A stretch of DNA of 64,000 bases, from positions 1 through 64,000 of the forward strand of contig JADJCX010000001.1 in assembly GCA_016703005.1 (NCBI GenBank), in the 5' to 3' direction. Every line of letters starts with the position of its first letter. The first letter of the stretch is position 1. The notes beneath the pieces were generated by a model that searched no databases, was not told the DNA's origin, and saw nothing but the letters and a program-made list of their open reading frames with translations. Shown piece by piece: positions 10,501 through 21,100 of the stretch. Position numbers and translations under genes: made by a program. Source of the stretch: Flavobacteriales bacterium. GTDB lineage: Bacteria; Bacteroidota; Bacteroidia; Flavobacteriales_F; PHOS-HE28.

Positions 10501-11041
10501 GGTTCAGCAGCGGCGCGTGGTGCATGGCCACACCTTTCGGGCGGCCGGTGCTTCCGCTCGTAAAGAGGACGTAGGCCAGGTTCTCCGGTTTGGCCGGGCA
10601 TTCACCTTCGATGCGAGGTCCGTTCTCCAGGTCGATCTCATCGATCAAGAGCACCTTCGCCTTGCTGCCTGTGAAAAGGTGCTGGTGCGTCCGGTCGGTG
10701 ATCACCACTGGCGGCTGGGCATCCTCCAGCATCAGGGCAATGCGATCGGCGGGGTAGGCGGGGTCGAACGGAACGTATCCAGCACCAGCGCGCAATGCAG
10801 CGAGCACCGCCATCACCAATTCCGGCGAGCGGTCCAATGCTATCCCGACCAGATACCCCTTACTGGCCCCTTGTTCCGCCAAAACACTGGCGAATCGTTC
10901 AACCCGTTTGTGCAGGTTATCGTACGTCCAACTTGAACCTTCGGCAACCAGCGCAATTGCCTGTGGATGCGAACGCCGCGTACGCAAGAAGAATTCAAGG
11001 ACGGTAGAGGGAGATGTGGGTGCTACGAAAACTTCAGTCAT
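4562..11041 (-). CDS. Hybrid NRPS-PKS with aminotransferase: A-PCP-KS-AT-ACP-AMT
   Basis: 2159 residues. Domains: adenylation 1-510 (LFTSGSTGRPKG, NQYGPTE, YKTGD, SGKIDR); PCP about 520-595 (Ser556); ketosynthase 617-1040 (Cys788 in HTGCSTS, His924 in VETHGTA, His963 in NIGHL); acyltransferase 1138-1490 (GHSIG with Ser1235, and HAFH at 1331-1334, the malonyl-CoA signature); ACP 1525-1600 (GLDS, Ser1558); class III PLP aminotransferase 1630-2090 (FDEVITGFRTH, PLP lysine K1928 in ATYGKVIGGG). There is no KR, DH or ER, so the beta-keto thioester is most simply converted to a beta-amine by the aminotransferase, as established for mycosubtilin-type and microcystin-type enzymes. A tail (about 2110-2159, PVPGARLG...AWFLPDP) probably links to the next protein. 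The start chosen is MTEVFVAPTS; the frame stays open further upstream but is not protein-like. Adenylation pocket D-V-Q-V-F-S-Q-V-V-K is not one I recognise. Confidence 0.95.
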   Translation of the reverse strand: MTEVFVAPTSPSTVLEFFLRTRRSHPQAIALVAEGSSWTYDNLHKRVERFASVLAEQGASKGYLVGIALDRSPELVMAVLAALRAGAGYVPFDPAYPADRIALMLEDAQPPVVITDRTHQHLFTGSKAKVLLIDEIDLENGPRIEGECPAKPENLAYVLFTSGSTGRPKGVAMHHAPLLNLIQWQLRTSVLKEGDRTLQFAPISFDVSFQELFTTFAQGGTLVLITDEDRLNSTQLLRKIIAEKINRIIVPFVALQYLAEAVERTGEVPSSLKEVFTSGEQLKITPAVANFFKHLPGCRFCNQYGPTEGHVVSELELTGDPSTWPALPNIGSAIDNVKLLVLDEQMKPVKKGEEGELYLGGACVATGYIGRDDLTAERFLADPFEAGGRLYKTGDRAAELPNGEIDYKGRIDGQVKVRGYRIELGEVEVALEKHASIEQAVANVREDRPGLKRLIGYYVAKHEVSVNDLRKHLASLLPDYMVPSAFVAVKELPRTPSGKIDRKALPAPDVKRPELDVAFAAPQTGVQKTLANVWADLLGIDRVGIDDNFFDLGGNSLLSIQCVAQLEGHGLKLPIVKLYQHPTIKACAAFLEGDVGAIAPSEMAKARKAASGGSKKGDVAIIGMSGRFPGAENVEQLWKNLLDKKNSISRWTKEELDPSIPESIKNDPDYVPARGVIADADKFDAGFFGVNPRLAALMDPQQRVFLETAWAALEDAAYDPAKHEGLIGVYAGMGNNTYFTRNVIGHPDLIDQVGDFAVMTANEKDYIATRLAFEFDLRGPALSLHTGCSTSLVAIAQAFKALRDGDCDMALAGGVSITAPINSGILYNEGGMYSPDGSTRTFDAQGKGTSFSDGTGMLVLKRLDDAIRDNDHIYATIKGAALNNDGSDKASFTAPSVRGQAEVIAMAQADAGVSPSEITYVETHGTATPLGDPIEVEALTLAFGGKTNGHHCAIGSIKSNIGHLTPAAGAAGVIKTALALLEEVIPSNVGFETPNPSIDFANSPFRVASEHIPWPRTGTPRIAGVSSFGVGGTNAHVILAEPPVVAPSSASRNKQLFLLSAKSKTSLDAMTENLRAWLEAHPNASLADAAFTLQVGRRHFKHRRLIVGGSHGEVIEAITNKDTNLIGTRELHEAAPGVVFMFPGQGSQYVNMGRDLHASEPVFAQHFDQCCALFSKELNVDLKAIIFPKAGEEEKAGEQLKQTVYTQASLFTMHYSLAKLWMHWGITPDAMMGHSIGEFAAACLAGVFSLEDAVKLVANRGRMMQELPGGSMLSVRAAEEDVAKKLPAGCSIAANNGPQLCVVSGPHEGIAKLSAGTGEEGITCKLLVTSHAFHSPMMDAIIAPYRKVVESVKLKAPRIPIISTVTAQWMKDEEAISSKYWSDHLRATVRFAQAVKFAWRDADRVMLEVGPRTTATTLARQQSSDPKKQAAVSSLADSAGNGNELTQLLKAVGGLWQSGVLIDRNKFYEREKRHRISLPTYAFERVRHWVIPCLWLAGGHAPSHRLPLKHRYQNSGDANLTPKDALIPQIKKLLEESSGLELAEASPEETFLEMGLDSLFLTQVATSLSKKFGVKISFRQLNEEVPNLDKLADYLLAKGYSVGGSAPAAAAKATDEVAGGTINALEDAPELRKVFGAQARIVKEKVDDFTPQQREWYNAFVDRYVAKTAKSKAFTTEHRKEMADPRVVTGFKPQLKELIYQVVVDRSKGCHLWDIDGHEYIDVLNGFGSSMFGYMPDFIKQACHLQLDRSAEIGPMHPLAAEVSHLLCELSGHERAAVCNTGSEAVLGAMRMARTVTGRSLIISFAGSYHGINDEVIIRGSKSKKSYPAAPGIMPEAVHNMLVLDYGTPESLQIIRERCHEAAAVLVEPVQSRRMEFRPVDFLREVREITTQHGAALIFDEVITGFRTHPGGAQALFGIKADIATYGKVIGGGLPIGAMMGTSHWMDALDGGHWQFGDDSVPEAGVTYFAGTFVRHPLTMAAAKAVLLHLKEQGPGLQERLNEMTEDLVRRANAVFEREQLPYWYVNFGSAFKLKYDESVNYTELYFMLMRYHGVHVLDFPSFLTTAHNEEDVDRIIEAIELTCAELRASWFMPERLYRVETINRTLTTGAAPRRERIVRAMDAPVPGARLGRSAKGEAAWFLPDPQRAGKYLMIEEEA

Positions 11042-11389
11042 GGGATCGGTCCGGGTGGGGTATTGTAGGTCGGGCGAACGGTTGAGGGGAAAGGGCATTT
11101 TCAACGGGCAGGCATCGCGCAAGTTCCATGCTTGCGCCACAATACGAAGTAAGGGATTGAAAAGGCGCTTGTTTTCGCTTCTTCTGTGTTTTATCCACGT
11201 TGGTCGTCTGAGTTCCTCTGCCCGTCGAAGCCTCCGGACGGCATGGGTGCAACAGTCATTACCGCAAAATGGCGCTCCAGTTGGGAATGCGCTCCAATGC
11301 CCTTTAGAATTAGGGCGCGACCCCATCCAAAGCATGTTGGATACAGTGCTACGCGCGCGAGGTGCCCTCGGCTATTTTTGCCAGCTTTC
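11042..11389. promoter_or_regulatory. Divergent intergenic region between NRPS-PKS operon and giant surface protein
   Basis: 348 bases without a credible gene. It must carry the promoter of the minus-strand biosynthetic operon and that of the plus-strand surface protein. A perfect 7-base inverted repeat (GCGCAAG, 7-base loop, CTTGCGC) lies at 11117-11137, about 75 bases upstream of the NRPS-PKS start. It could be an operator or a leader hairpin. No convincing pair of -33/-7 elements was found for either direction. Confidence 0.4.
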
Positions 11390-14300
11390 ATGAAATCGGC
11401 TTTAAGTCAGATCTTATTGATCCTGGTGTTCTTCACCAGCATGACGTGCGTTGGTCAGACATTGGGTCATGATCGAAGCGTCAGGGCAAGTGCGACAGTG
11501 CAATTGAACCCACCAGCTATTACCCTTAGCTGGCTCACGCACTCGAATGTCACCGGCTATACTGTTTATCGTAAGCTGAAGGGCGGTACAAGTTGGGGAG
11601 GCGTGCTGGCCACCCTTGGTGCTGGTGCTACTTCGTGGACGGACAACACGGTTGCCGTCAACACGAACTACGAGTACCGCATCATCCGCACCACCAGCAA
11701 CCTTGGAACGGGCTATGGCCACGTGAACTCGGCCATCCAACTGGCCATGGTCGAAAACAGGGGTACGGTCATAATGCTGGTTGACAATTTTTACTCGACC
11801 AGCTTGACCGTGCAGTTGGCTCAGACACAAGCCGACTTGGAGAACGATGGCTGGAAGGTGATCCGCCATGATGTGAGCCGATCGGTGTTGCCAAGTGCGA
11901 TCAAACCATTGATCGTTGCTGACTACAACGCTGATCCGACCAATGTGAAAGCGGTGTTCATCATTGGCCATGTACCGGTTCCCCGCAGCGGAAATCTGGC
12001 CCCCGATGGGCACGGAGACCATTTCGGAAGTTGGGTGGCGGATGTGTACTACGGTGATGTGAACGGCAACTGGACCGACAACTCGCTGATCACCCAGAGC
12101 GCGAGCTATCCGGCGAATTGGAACGTCGTTGGTGATGGCAAATTCGACCAGACCACGATACCGAGCCCGGTGGAACTGGCGGTTGGGCGTGTGGACATGT
12201 TCGACTTGTGGACGTTCCCACAGAACGAGACCGTCCTCATGGGGAATTATCTCAGCAAGCTGCACGATTGGAAAGTGAAACTGTATACCGCTCAAGTGCG
12301 CGCCTTGGTGGACGACAATTTCCAAGGGTATAGTGATGCCTTCAGCCAGAACGGTTGGCGCGGATTCGCACCGCTTGTTGGTCCGAACAACGTAACGGCT
12401 GCGGACTATTTCACGAGCATGAACAGCGGAAGCTACCTGTGGAGCTATGGCTGCGGTGGTGGGTGGTGGAGCGGTAGCAATGGCATTGGCACCACGGCGG
12501 ATTTTGCCAACAGCAACCTGCAGGGTGTGTTCACTATACTCTTCGGCAGCTATTTCGGCGATTGGGATATCACGGACAATTTCATGCGCGCATCGTTGGC
12601 GAGCGGCCGCACGCTCACCAACTTCTGGGCTGGTTATCCCAACTGGTTTTTCCACCACATGGGTATGGGAGAAACGATCGGCTATGCGGCCACGCTCACC
12701 CAGAACAATGGCAACGGACATTACGAATCGGCCGGTTTCAATGCCGGCCGTATCCACGTGAGCCTGCTTGGCGACCCTACCCTGCGGCAGGCCATGGTCG
12801 CTCCACCATCCAATGTTCTGGCTGTGCAGGCCAGTGCCACTACCAGTGCGGTTTCGTGGACGGCAAGTGCTGAGCCGGTTGCGGGTTACCATGTGTACCG
12901 ATGGGACAATGCCACGCAAGCATGGGTGCGTCGGACGACCAATGCGGTCGTGGGGCTCAATTACACGGACAATGTGACCGGCCTTAGCGGGCTTGTGAAA
13001 TACATGGTGCGTGCCCTGAAGCTGGAAACGAGTTTCAGCGGGTCGTATTGGAATTTGAGCCTCGGCTCCCGTGGCCAGTTCACCATGACCGGTGTGATCG
13101 TCGATTGCAATGGGATCGTGAACGGCCCAGCAATGCCCGGCACGGCGTGCAGTGATGGCAATGCCAATACGGTGAACGATACATGGAGCGCGGTTTGTGC
13201 ATGCATTGGACAAGTCGTGGATTGCCAAGGTGTGCAAGGGGGCTCGGCTTTGCCTGGAACCGCGTGCAACGACTTCAACGCACTCACCGGGAACGATACA
13301 TGGAGTGCGAACTGTGTGTGTATTGGCCAGCCGGTCGATTGCGCTGGTGTTCCGGGTGGGGGAGCCCTGCCCGGCAGCCCGTGCAACGATGGGAATTTTT
13401 CCACCGGCAACGATACATGGAGCGCCAACTGCGCGTGCATCGGGTTGCCCTATGACTGCGCGGGTGTGGCCGGGGGCGCTGCACAGCCCGGCATGCCATG
13501 CAACGATGGCAACGCGAACACCCAGAATGATGTGTGGAGCGCGAACTGCCAGTGTGCTGGTGTGGCGGTTGATTGCAATGGGGTGCCGGGTGGTGCCGCT
13601 ATGCCATGGACGCCCTGCAATGACGGCAACCCGAATACCGGCCTTGATACATGGACGGCGAATTGCCAATGCATAGGCTTCACGATCGACTGCAACGGAG
13701 TACCGGGTGGCAGCGCCTCGCCTTTCACCCCATGCGATGATGGAAATGCAGGCACCGGCAACGATACATGGAGCGCGAACTGCCAATGCATCGGTCAATT
13801 GATCGATTGCCTCGGCGTGCCGGGTGGAACCGCATTGCCCGGAAGCCCATGCAGCGATGGTAACCCGAACACGTTCGCCGATCAATGGACCGGAGCGTGT
13901 GTGTGCGTAGGACTAGCGATCGATTGCGAAGGCGCGCTGGGTGGCCCGGCAATGCCTGGAACTGGATGCGACGATGGCGACCCGAACACGGGCAACGACC
14001 TCTACAATATTGTTTGCCAATGCGAAGGCCAGCCCTTTGATTGTTTGGGCATTGCTGGTGGAAGTGCATTGCCGGGGTTACCCTGCGACGATGGTGATCC
14101 GCTCACTGGCAATGATGTGTGGGATAGCGGATGCGCTTGTTCGGGTATCCCTGTCGATTGTGCAGGAGTGCCGGGTGGCACAGGTCTTCCCGGTACGCCA
14201 TGCGATGATGGTAGCGCAGGAACGGGGAACGACACCTGGGATGGGACTTGCCAATGCATCGGATCGGTGATCGACTGCTTAGGTGTGCCTGGAGGTAGCG

Positions 14301-17300
14301 CCACCTTCGATGTCTGTGGTGTTTGCAACGGGACGAATGCTTGCCTCAACGGGGCCACTTCCTCGTGTGTCACCGTAAGCACATTGCCCGATGGGGATGC
14401 GGAGGAAGCCAACAATGGGAATATTTACCTGAGCGAGGGATCGCTCGACCTGGTTTACGATAGCGACAGTAGCCACTGGCGTGGCGATCAGTTGATCGGT
14501 CTTTGGTTCAATGGTGTCGACGTTCCTCAAGGGGCGATCGTGGTCGGCGCTTATGTTCAGTTCACTGCAAGCAGTACTGAGAACCCCGGTTCAAGCGCGC
14601 TTCAGGTACGTTGTGAGAATGTGGACAATGCCGCTCCGATCGGGTTCGCACAGTTCGACCTGAGTTCGCGCACCCTTACCGCGCCGATCAATTGGTCACC
14701 TGCATTGTGGGACGCCACGGATGAGGCGGGCCTTGATCAGCGCACCCCGGCGCTCAACACCATTGTTCAGCAAGTGATCAACCGCCCCGGTTGGCAAAAC
14801 GGCAACGCGCTGCTGGTCAGCGTTTCGGGCTCTGGAGGTCGGAGTGCTTGGCAGAGCGAACAGGACATTGCCAAGGCCGCGCAACTGTGCATCAGTTGGT
14901 TCCCGGCAGGAACCGTATTCGATTGTTTCGGTGTGCCGAGCGGACCTGCGGTCCCCGGCGCTCCTTGCGATGATGCCAATGCCGCAACGCAGAATGATGT
15001 TTACCTCGCGAATTGCCAGTGTGCCGGTCAGTTTCCGGATTGCATGGGAGTACCCGGCGGCCAGGATGTTCCCGGCGCCACATGCGATGATGGGAACCCG
15101 GGTACAGGCAATGACCAATGGGATGCGAATTGTCAATGCATCGGGTTGGTGATCGATTGCAACGGTATTGCGGGTGGCAGCGCCTTACCGGGCGTGGCTT
15201 GCGATGATGGAAGTATCCTTACCATCAATGATATCTGGGATGGCGCTTGCACCTGTACAGGTGTTCCCGTGGACTGCGCCGGTGCCATAGGAGGCAGTGC
15301 ATTGCCCGGTACCACATGCGATGATGGAGACCCGTTGACGGTTCAGGACGCTTGGAGCGTGAACTGCACCTGCGCTGGATCGGTGGTTGATTGCAATGGT
15401 ATTCCGGGTGGTGGTGCAGTAGTTGACATGTGCGGCGTATGCGGTGGGAACAATGCGTGCATCGATACAACCATTTGTGTGAGCCTTGGCACCACCAGTA
15501 ACCCCGATGCGGAAGAAGCCACGAATGGGAACTTGTATGTCAACATTGGTCCTGTGGACCTCGTCTACGATAGTGAGCCCAGCCATTGGCGCGGTAACCA
15601 ATTGACCGGATTACGCTTCGAAAATGTCCTACTTCCACCGCAAGCGGTGATCGTGGATGCGCGCATACAGTTCACTGCTCGCAACACGTCGAACGTGGAT
15701 CCGTGTTCGTTGTATGTGCAAGCGGAGGATGCCGATGATGCACCGCCGATCGGTTGGTTGCAGTTTGGGTTGAGCAGTCGCACCCGCACTGCGGCAAGCG
15801 TCGATTGGCAGCCAGCACAATGGATCGCGGTGAATGACAATGGACCTGCGCAACGAACCCCGGACCTGTCTACCGTCGTTCAGGAATTGGTTGATCGACC
15901 AGGTTGGCAACAAGGGAATGACCTGCTTTTCCTGATCAGTGGTATTGGTGGTCGTAGCGCGTTCTCATGGGATCAGAACCCGGCCAAGGGTGCGGTGCTA
16001 TGCATCAGCTATGCGAACTACAACCCCGATTGCCAAGGTGTGCACAACGGTGCTTCTTTGCCGGGAATGGTCTGCGACGATACCGACCCGAACACGGTCA
16101 ACGATACATGGGACAGCACCTGCAACTGCGTTGGGTTGCTATTGGATTGCAATGGTGTACCGGGGGGCAGTGCGCTTCCGGGTACCGCATGCGACGATGG
16201 TGACCCCCTCACCGGCAACGACGTCTACGCTTCGGATTGCGGCTGTTCCGGTCTGTTGTTCGATTGTATGGGTGTGCCCGGCGGCGGTGCATTGCCCGGA
16301 ACAGCGTGTGATGATGGCGACGCCACCACCGGCAATGATCTATGGGACGTTGGTTGCGTGTGCGAGGGACTGCTGATCGATTGCATCGGGATCGCTGGGG
16401 GCGACAGCCTGCCCGGTGCGCCATGTGATGATGGTGATATCAATACGGCCAACGATGCATACGACATCGGTTGTTCCTGCATCGGCACCCTTATCGATTG
16501 CTTCGGGGTCATAGGTGGTCCCGACTACCCGGGCGCGCCGTGCGATGATGGCAACAGTGCCACTGGCAATGACGTCTTTGGAACGAATTGTATTTGCTCG
16601 GGCGAATTGATCGATTGCGAAGGTGTTGTGGGTGGTGCTGCTTTTCCAGGACTTCCGTGCGATGACGGTGAGAGTACCACTGGTGATGATGCTTGGGACA
16701 ACAACTGTGTGTGCAGCGGCTTGCCGTTCGATTGCACCGGTGTTCCGGGTGGGCCATCCGTTCTCGGCTCTGTTTGCGATGACGGTGATGCATTCACCGG
16801 CAACGACCAATGGTCCGTGGGCTGTCAGTGCGTTGGGCAAATGATCGATTGCAACGGAGTACCCGGCGGAACGGACCAGATCGGCTCAACGTGCGACGAT
16901 GGTGACCCCGGAACAGGTATCGACGTTTGGACCTCGGCCTGCGCATGCGTTGGCCAGTTGATCGATTGCCAAGGCATTCCGGGAGGCGCAGCGTTGCCCG
17001 GCATCGCTTGCGACGATGGCAACCAGAACACCGGTGACGATACTTGGCAGCCGAACTGCAATTGCATCGGGCAGTTGATCGACTGCTTCGGCATACCCGG
17101 AGGAAGTCAAATGCCGGGTACTGCTTGCGATGATGGAGATCCCAATACAGGGGCCGATGCTTGGACCGCGAACTGCCAGTGCGTTGGTCTGTTGATCGAT
17201 TGTACCGGACTACCGGGGGCAGCGGCTTGCCCGGCACGACGTGCAACGACAACGATCCGTTAACGGGCTTGGATACGTGGTCGAGCGGATGCGTTTGCCT

Positions 17301-17946
17301 CGGGCAGGCGTACGATTGCGCCGGTGTTCCCGGTGGACTGGCCCTGCCGGGCACCGCATGCGATGACGGCAATGTGAACACCGGTGACGATACGTGGAGC
17401 GCCCTGTGCGACTGTGTGGGCATTCCCATCGACTGCAACGGCGACTTGGGTGGCACGGCGGTGATCGATGGTTGCGGAACCTGTGCGGGTGGAAATACGG
17501 GCATCACTCCCGACCCCGACGGCGACGGTGACGGTGATCTGGATTGTGTGGATAATTGCATTGCCGAACCGAACAGCGATCAAGCGGATTTCGATCTGGA
17601 TACGATCGGGAACGTTTGCGACAACTGCCCTTGGATCTTCAACCCCGATCAGACGGACAGCGACGGGGATGGAATTGGGGATGCCTGTGCGATCGGGATC
17701 ATTGAGGTCAGTGCGCTTCCTTGGTTGGCGGTGCATCCGAACCCGACCACAGGTTCGCTGAACCTTGCATGGGCGGGCAACAATGCCCGTAGTGTTGTGC
17801 TCTATGACCTCCTTGGGAAGGAAGCACTGCGCGTTCCCTTCAACCGTGTCGTGGATATCGCCGAGTTGGCCAAAGGCACCTATTTGCTGGTGTTGCAGGA
17901 CATCACAGGAGCGGACCTGGCGAAGGCCAGAGTAGTGCGTCACTAG
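11390..17946 (+). CDS. Giant T9SS surface protein, C25-like N-terminal domain and about 26 Cys/Asp-rich repeats (single frameshift)
   Basis: About 2185 residues. Signal peptide (MKSALSQILLILVFFTSMT), an FN3-like domain (ITLSWLTHSNVTGYTVYRKL), then about 390 residues resembling the gingipain (peptidase C25) fold: IIGHVPVP, ELAVGRVDM, LFGSYFGDWD and LLGDPTLR followed by another FN3-like domain. The positions expected for the catalytic His and Cys read SYGCGGG and FGSYFG, so I infer an inactive or altered enzyme. From about residue 570 come some 26 repeats of 39 residues (DC.G.PGG..LPG..CDDG...T.NDTW...C.C.G), split by two beta-sandwich domains of about 160 residues (each with SHWRG, a GL-F-NV strand and NRPGW/DRPGW). 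The end has a thrombospondin-type-3 stretch and a T9SS type A tail (HPNPTTGSLNL ... GTYLLVL). The frame breaks near 17215, where G5 should be G6. Confidence 0.85.
13100..17427 (+). repeat. Array of about 26 degenerate 39-residue (117-base) Cys/Asp-rich repeats
   Basis: Each unit runs DC-x-G-x-PGG-x-x-LPG-x-x-CDDG(D/N)-x-x-TGND-x-W-x-x-x-C-x-C-x-G, with four cysteines at fixed spacing. The DDGDxxTGND segment looks like a calcium- or metal-coordinating loop. DNA between units is diverged, so the array is old and maintained by selection on the protein. The array is interrupted at about 14290-14925 and 15400-16020 by two related beta-sandwich domains, each introduced by a shortened unit ending in CGVC. 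Confidence 0.85.
17210..17218 (+). other. Frameshift site in repeat protein
   Basis: The repeat reads GLPG and then shifts at a run of five G. A sixth G restores GLPGGSGLPGTTCNDND in register with the neighbouring repeats and with the C-terminal T9SS tail. Homopolymer undercall is the likely cause. Confidence 0.8.
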
Positions 17947-18088
17947 ACATCTTTCCGTCGATGGGCCTGCCCTTTCGGGCTATGGTCCCGTGCTGCTTGT
18001 CTGCGGCCCGTGCTTGTTGATCCCGTGTCGGTTGTAACCAGATGACGGTTCCTTACGGTAGAAAGGGCGCTGAAGAAGTCGCGCCTTC

Positions 18089-18110
18089 GATCCCATCTGC
18101 TCATGGGATC
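18089..18110 (+). promoter_or_regulatory. Perfect 8-bp hairpin in leader of second giant surface gene
   Basis: Arms GATCCCAT and ATGGGATC with loop CTGCTC, about 60 bases upstream of the start at 18170. No T-run follows, so it is not an obvious terminator of the upstream gene. It may be a leader structure or an operator. Confidence 0.4.
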
Positions 18111-18128
18111 GCGGAATACTCACCGCGG

Positions 18129-18161
18129 GTTCGGTTTCCTAGGCAACTCCACCAACCGAAC
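18129..18161 (+). promoter_or_regulatory. Second leader hairpin, 8 bases before the start codon
   Basis: Arms GTTCGGTT (18129-18136) and AACCGAAC (18154-18161) with a 17-base loop, ending 8 bases before the ATG at 18170. A hairpin this close would influence ribosome access. Together with the upstream hairpin it suggests a structured leader. Confidence 0.4.
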
Positions 18162-18169
18162 ATCTGCCG

Positions 18170-21100
18170 ATGGAACGTAGGATCGTTTCCCTTTTTGCCG
18201 CCTTTCTCATTGTCGCGACATCCATCGCGCAAAGTGTGTCGGTTACCAACAGCGTGCAGGTGTATGCTACTGCGCAAGCCGCTCCGGCGCGCATTACGCT
18301 CAACTGGACCACGCACCCGAGCACCACCGGCTTCACCATTTACCGGAAGCTCCGCAGCGCAACCACTTGGGGAAGTACGCTCGCCACAGCGGCTGGAACG
18401 GCCACCAGCTATCAGGACAATGCCGTGACCGTTGGTACCGTGTACGAGTACAAGGTGGTCCGTACGGCCTCCACCGGGACGGGTTACGGCTATGTCGTTG
18501 CGGGTATTGAAGCACCGATCACCGACTACATGGGGATGATCGTGCTCTTGGTGGATAACCAATTGGCGCCATCGCTCAACCTGGAACTTCAACAGCTACA
18601 AACGGACCTGAAGGCCGATGGGTGGAAAGTGGTGCGCCATGATGTTAGCCGCACGGCAAGTGTCAACAGTGTTCGCCAATTGGTGATCGGCACGTACAAC
18701 ACCGACCCTACGAACGTGAAAGCCGTCTATGCTATCGGGCACGTGCCGGTACCCTACAGTGGGAACATTAATCCCGATGGCCACGCCGAGCACCAAGGTG
18801 CATGGCCGTGTGATGGCTACTACGGTGAAATGAACGGCACTTGGACCGACAACTCGGTGAACAACGGCGGTGCACAGCGCGTTGCGAACAGGAACATTGC
18901 CGGTGATGGGAAATTCGACCAGAGCGATTTCCCCAGCCCCGTGGAACTAGCTGTGGGTCGCGTAGACATGTACGACATGCCGGCATTCAGTTCAAGCGAG
19001 GTGCAGTTGATGAAGAATTACCTCGACCGTGCGCACAGCTTCAAGATCAAGGGCTTCACGCCAACGGTGCGCGGTATCGTCTTCGACAACCTCCAGTGGG
19101 TCGCGAACCCACTTGCAGGAAGCGCATACAAAAGCATGGCACCTTGCGTATTGCCGGGTGTCATCACCGATTGTTATCCCTACGGCCCGGCATACAGCAC
19201 GTTCATTAACAACCAGAGCTATCTGTGGACCTACAGCAGCGGTGGTGGCCTGCAAGCCACTGACAATGGTGTGCTCACATACAACGGTGCAGACAACATC
19301 ACCACCACCCAGGGCTTCGCTGGTGGTGTCGCGAATGGCGGCGTGTTCAACATGTCGTTCGGCAGCTACTTCGGCGACTGGGACAATCGCAACAATTTCC
19401 TGAAGGCATACATCGCTTCCGGCAATGGGCTCAGCAGTGTTTGGGCCGGTGCCCCGAACTGGTGGTTCCACCCCATGGGACTTGGCGAACACATCGGGAC
19501 GAGTGTCTTGCAGTCCATGAACAACGGGGCCATTTATACTCCTCAGAACGGTGGATGGCAGGGCAACAATTTCAGCCGGGTGCACATGGGGCTCATGGGC
19601 GATCCCACGGTGCGCATGGTGATGACCGCTCCACCGAACAGTCTTTCCGTTACAAACAGTGGCGGTAATGCGGCCTTTAGCTGGGGACCTGCTGCCGGCG
19701 CAGCCGGATACTACCTGTACAAGTTCGACGTAGCCGGTGTGCCGCAACGCATCGTGCCCACCATGATAACGGGTACCACATACAATTCGCCCTTGGTTCC
19801 TTTCGTCGCTGGTGGTGAGTACATGGTCCGCGCGGCGAAATTGGAAGCATCAAGCAGCGGATCTTATTGGAATTTGTCATTGGGTTCCATAGCAATTGCT
19901 TCGGGCGGACCTCCGCCCACTGATTGTCTCGGTGTTGTTGGTGGACCAGCACTTCCAGGAACCGCATGCAACGATGGGAATGCAGCGACCGGTAATGACG
20001 CATGGGGTGCTAACTGTATATGTGTCGGCGAACCCATCGATTGCCTTGGTGCTGTAGGCGGATCGGCGTTGCCGGGTGCACCTTGTGATGACGGCCAGTG
20101 GGATACCGGCTTGGATACATATAATGTGAACTGCGATTGTGCCGGCCTGCTCTACGATTGCACCGGAAATCCCGGCGGAAGTCAGGTTGCCGGGACACCT
20201 TGCAATGATGGCAATGCGAATACTGTCAATGACACGTACAACCCATTCTGTCAATGTGTGGGTGTTCCAGCCACGGATAGTGATGGTGATGGAGTTCCGA
20301 ACGCCAGCGACAATTGTCCGAACACCCCTGGGCAGATCGGAACGACCTGCAACGACGGCAACGCCTGCACCATCAACGACGTACTGAATGCAAGCTGCCT
20401 TTGCGTTGGAACGCCAGCCGCGGATACGGATGGTGATGGTGTGTGTAACGCGCTGGACAACTGTCCTACCGTGGTTGGCCAGATCGGTTCGGCTTGTAAC
20501 GACAACAACGCCTGCACCACGAATGATGTCTTGATCAGCACCTGCCTGTGCGCTGGTACTGCCGTTCCTGACTCGGATGGTGATGGCATTTGCAATGCCT
20601 TGGACAACTGCCCCAATACACCCGGAGTGATCGGGGGCGCCTGCAATGACAACAACGCTTGCACCCTCAACGATGCCATCAACGCCAGCTGCAACTGTGT
20701 TGGCACGACCAGTCCCGACAGCGATGGCGACGGCATCTGCAACGCCACTGACAACTGCCCGAACACGCCTGGCGTGATCGGTAGCGCATGCAACGACAAC
20801 AACGCCTGCACTACGAACGACGTCCTCAACGCCAGTTGCAACTGCGTTGGCACGACCAGTCCCGACAGCGATGGCGACGGTATTTGCAACGCCACTGACA
20901 ACTGCCCGAACACGCCAGGCGTGATCGGCAGCGCGTGCAACGACAACAACGCCTGCACTACGAACGACGTCCTGAACGCCAGTTGCAACTGCGTTGGCAC
21001 GACCAGTCCCGACACCGATGGCGACGGCATCTGCAACGCCACTGACAACTGCCCGAACACGCCTGGCGTGATCGGTAGCGTATGCAACGACAACAACGCC

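Noticed and set aside
11373..11380. TATTTTTG as a -7 promoter element of the first surface protein
   Set aside because: It ends 10 bases before the start codon, leaving almost no leader, and lacks a -33 partner.
11414..13885. Long open frame (823 codons) on the minus strand opposite the first surface protein
   Set aside because: It mirrors the Cys/Asp repeats, has no domain-like sequence, and the plus strand has a signal peptide, clear domains and a T9SS tail.
17947..18060. Terminator for the first surface protein (GCCC-TTTC-GGGC)
   Set aside because: The stem has four pairs and no T-run follows; too weak to support.
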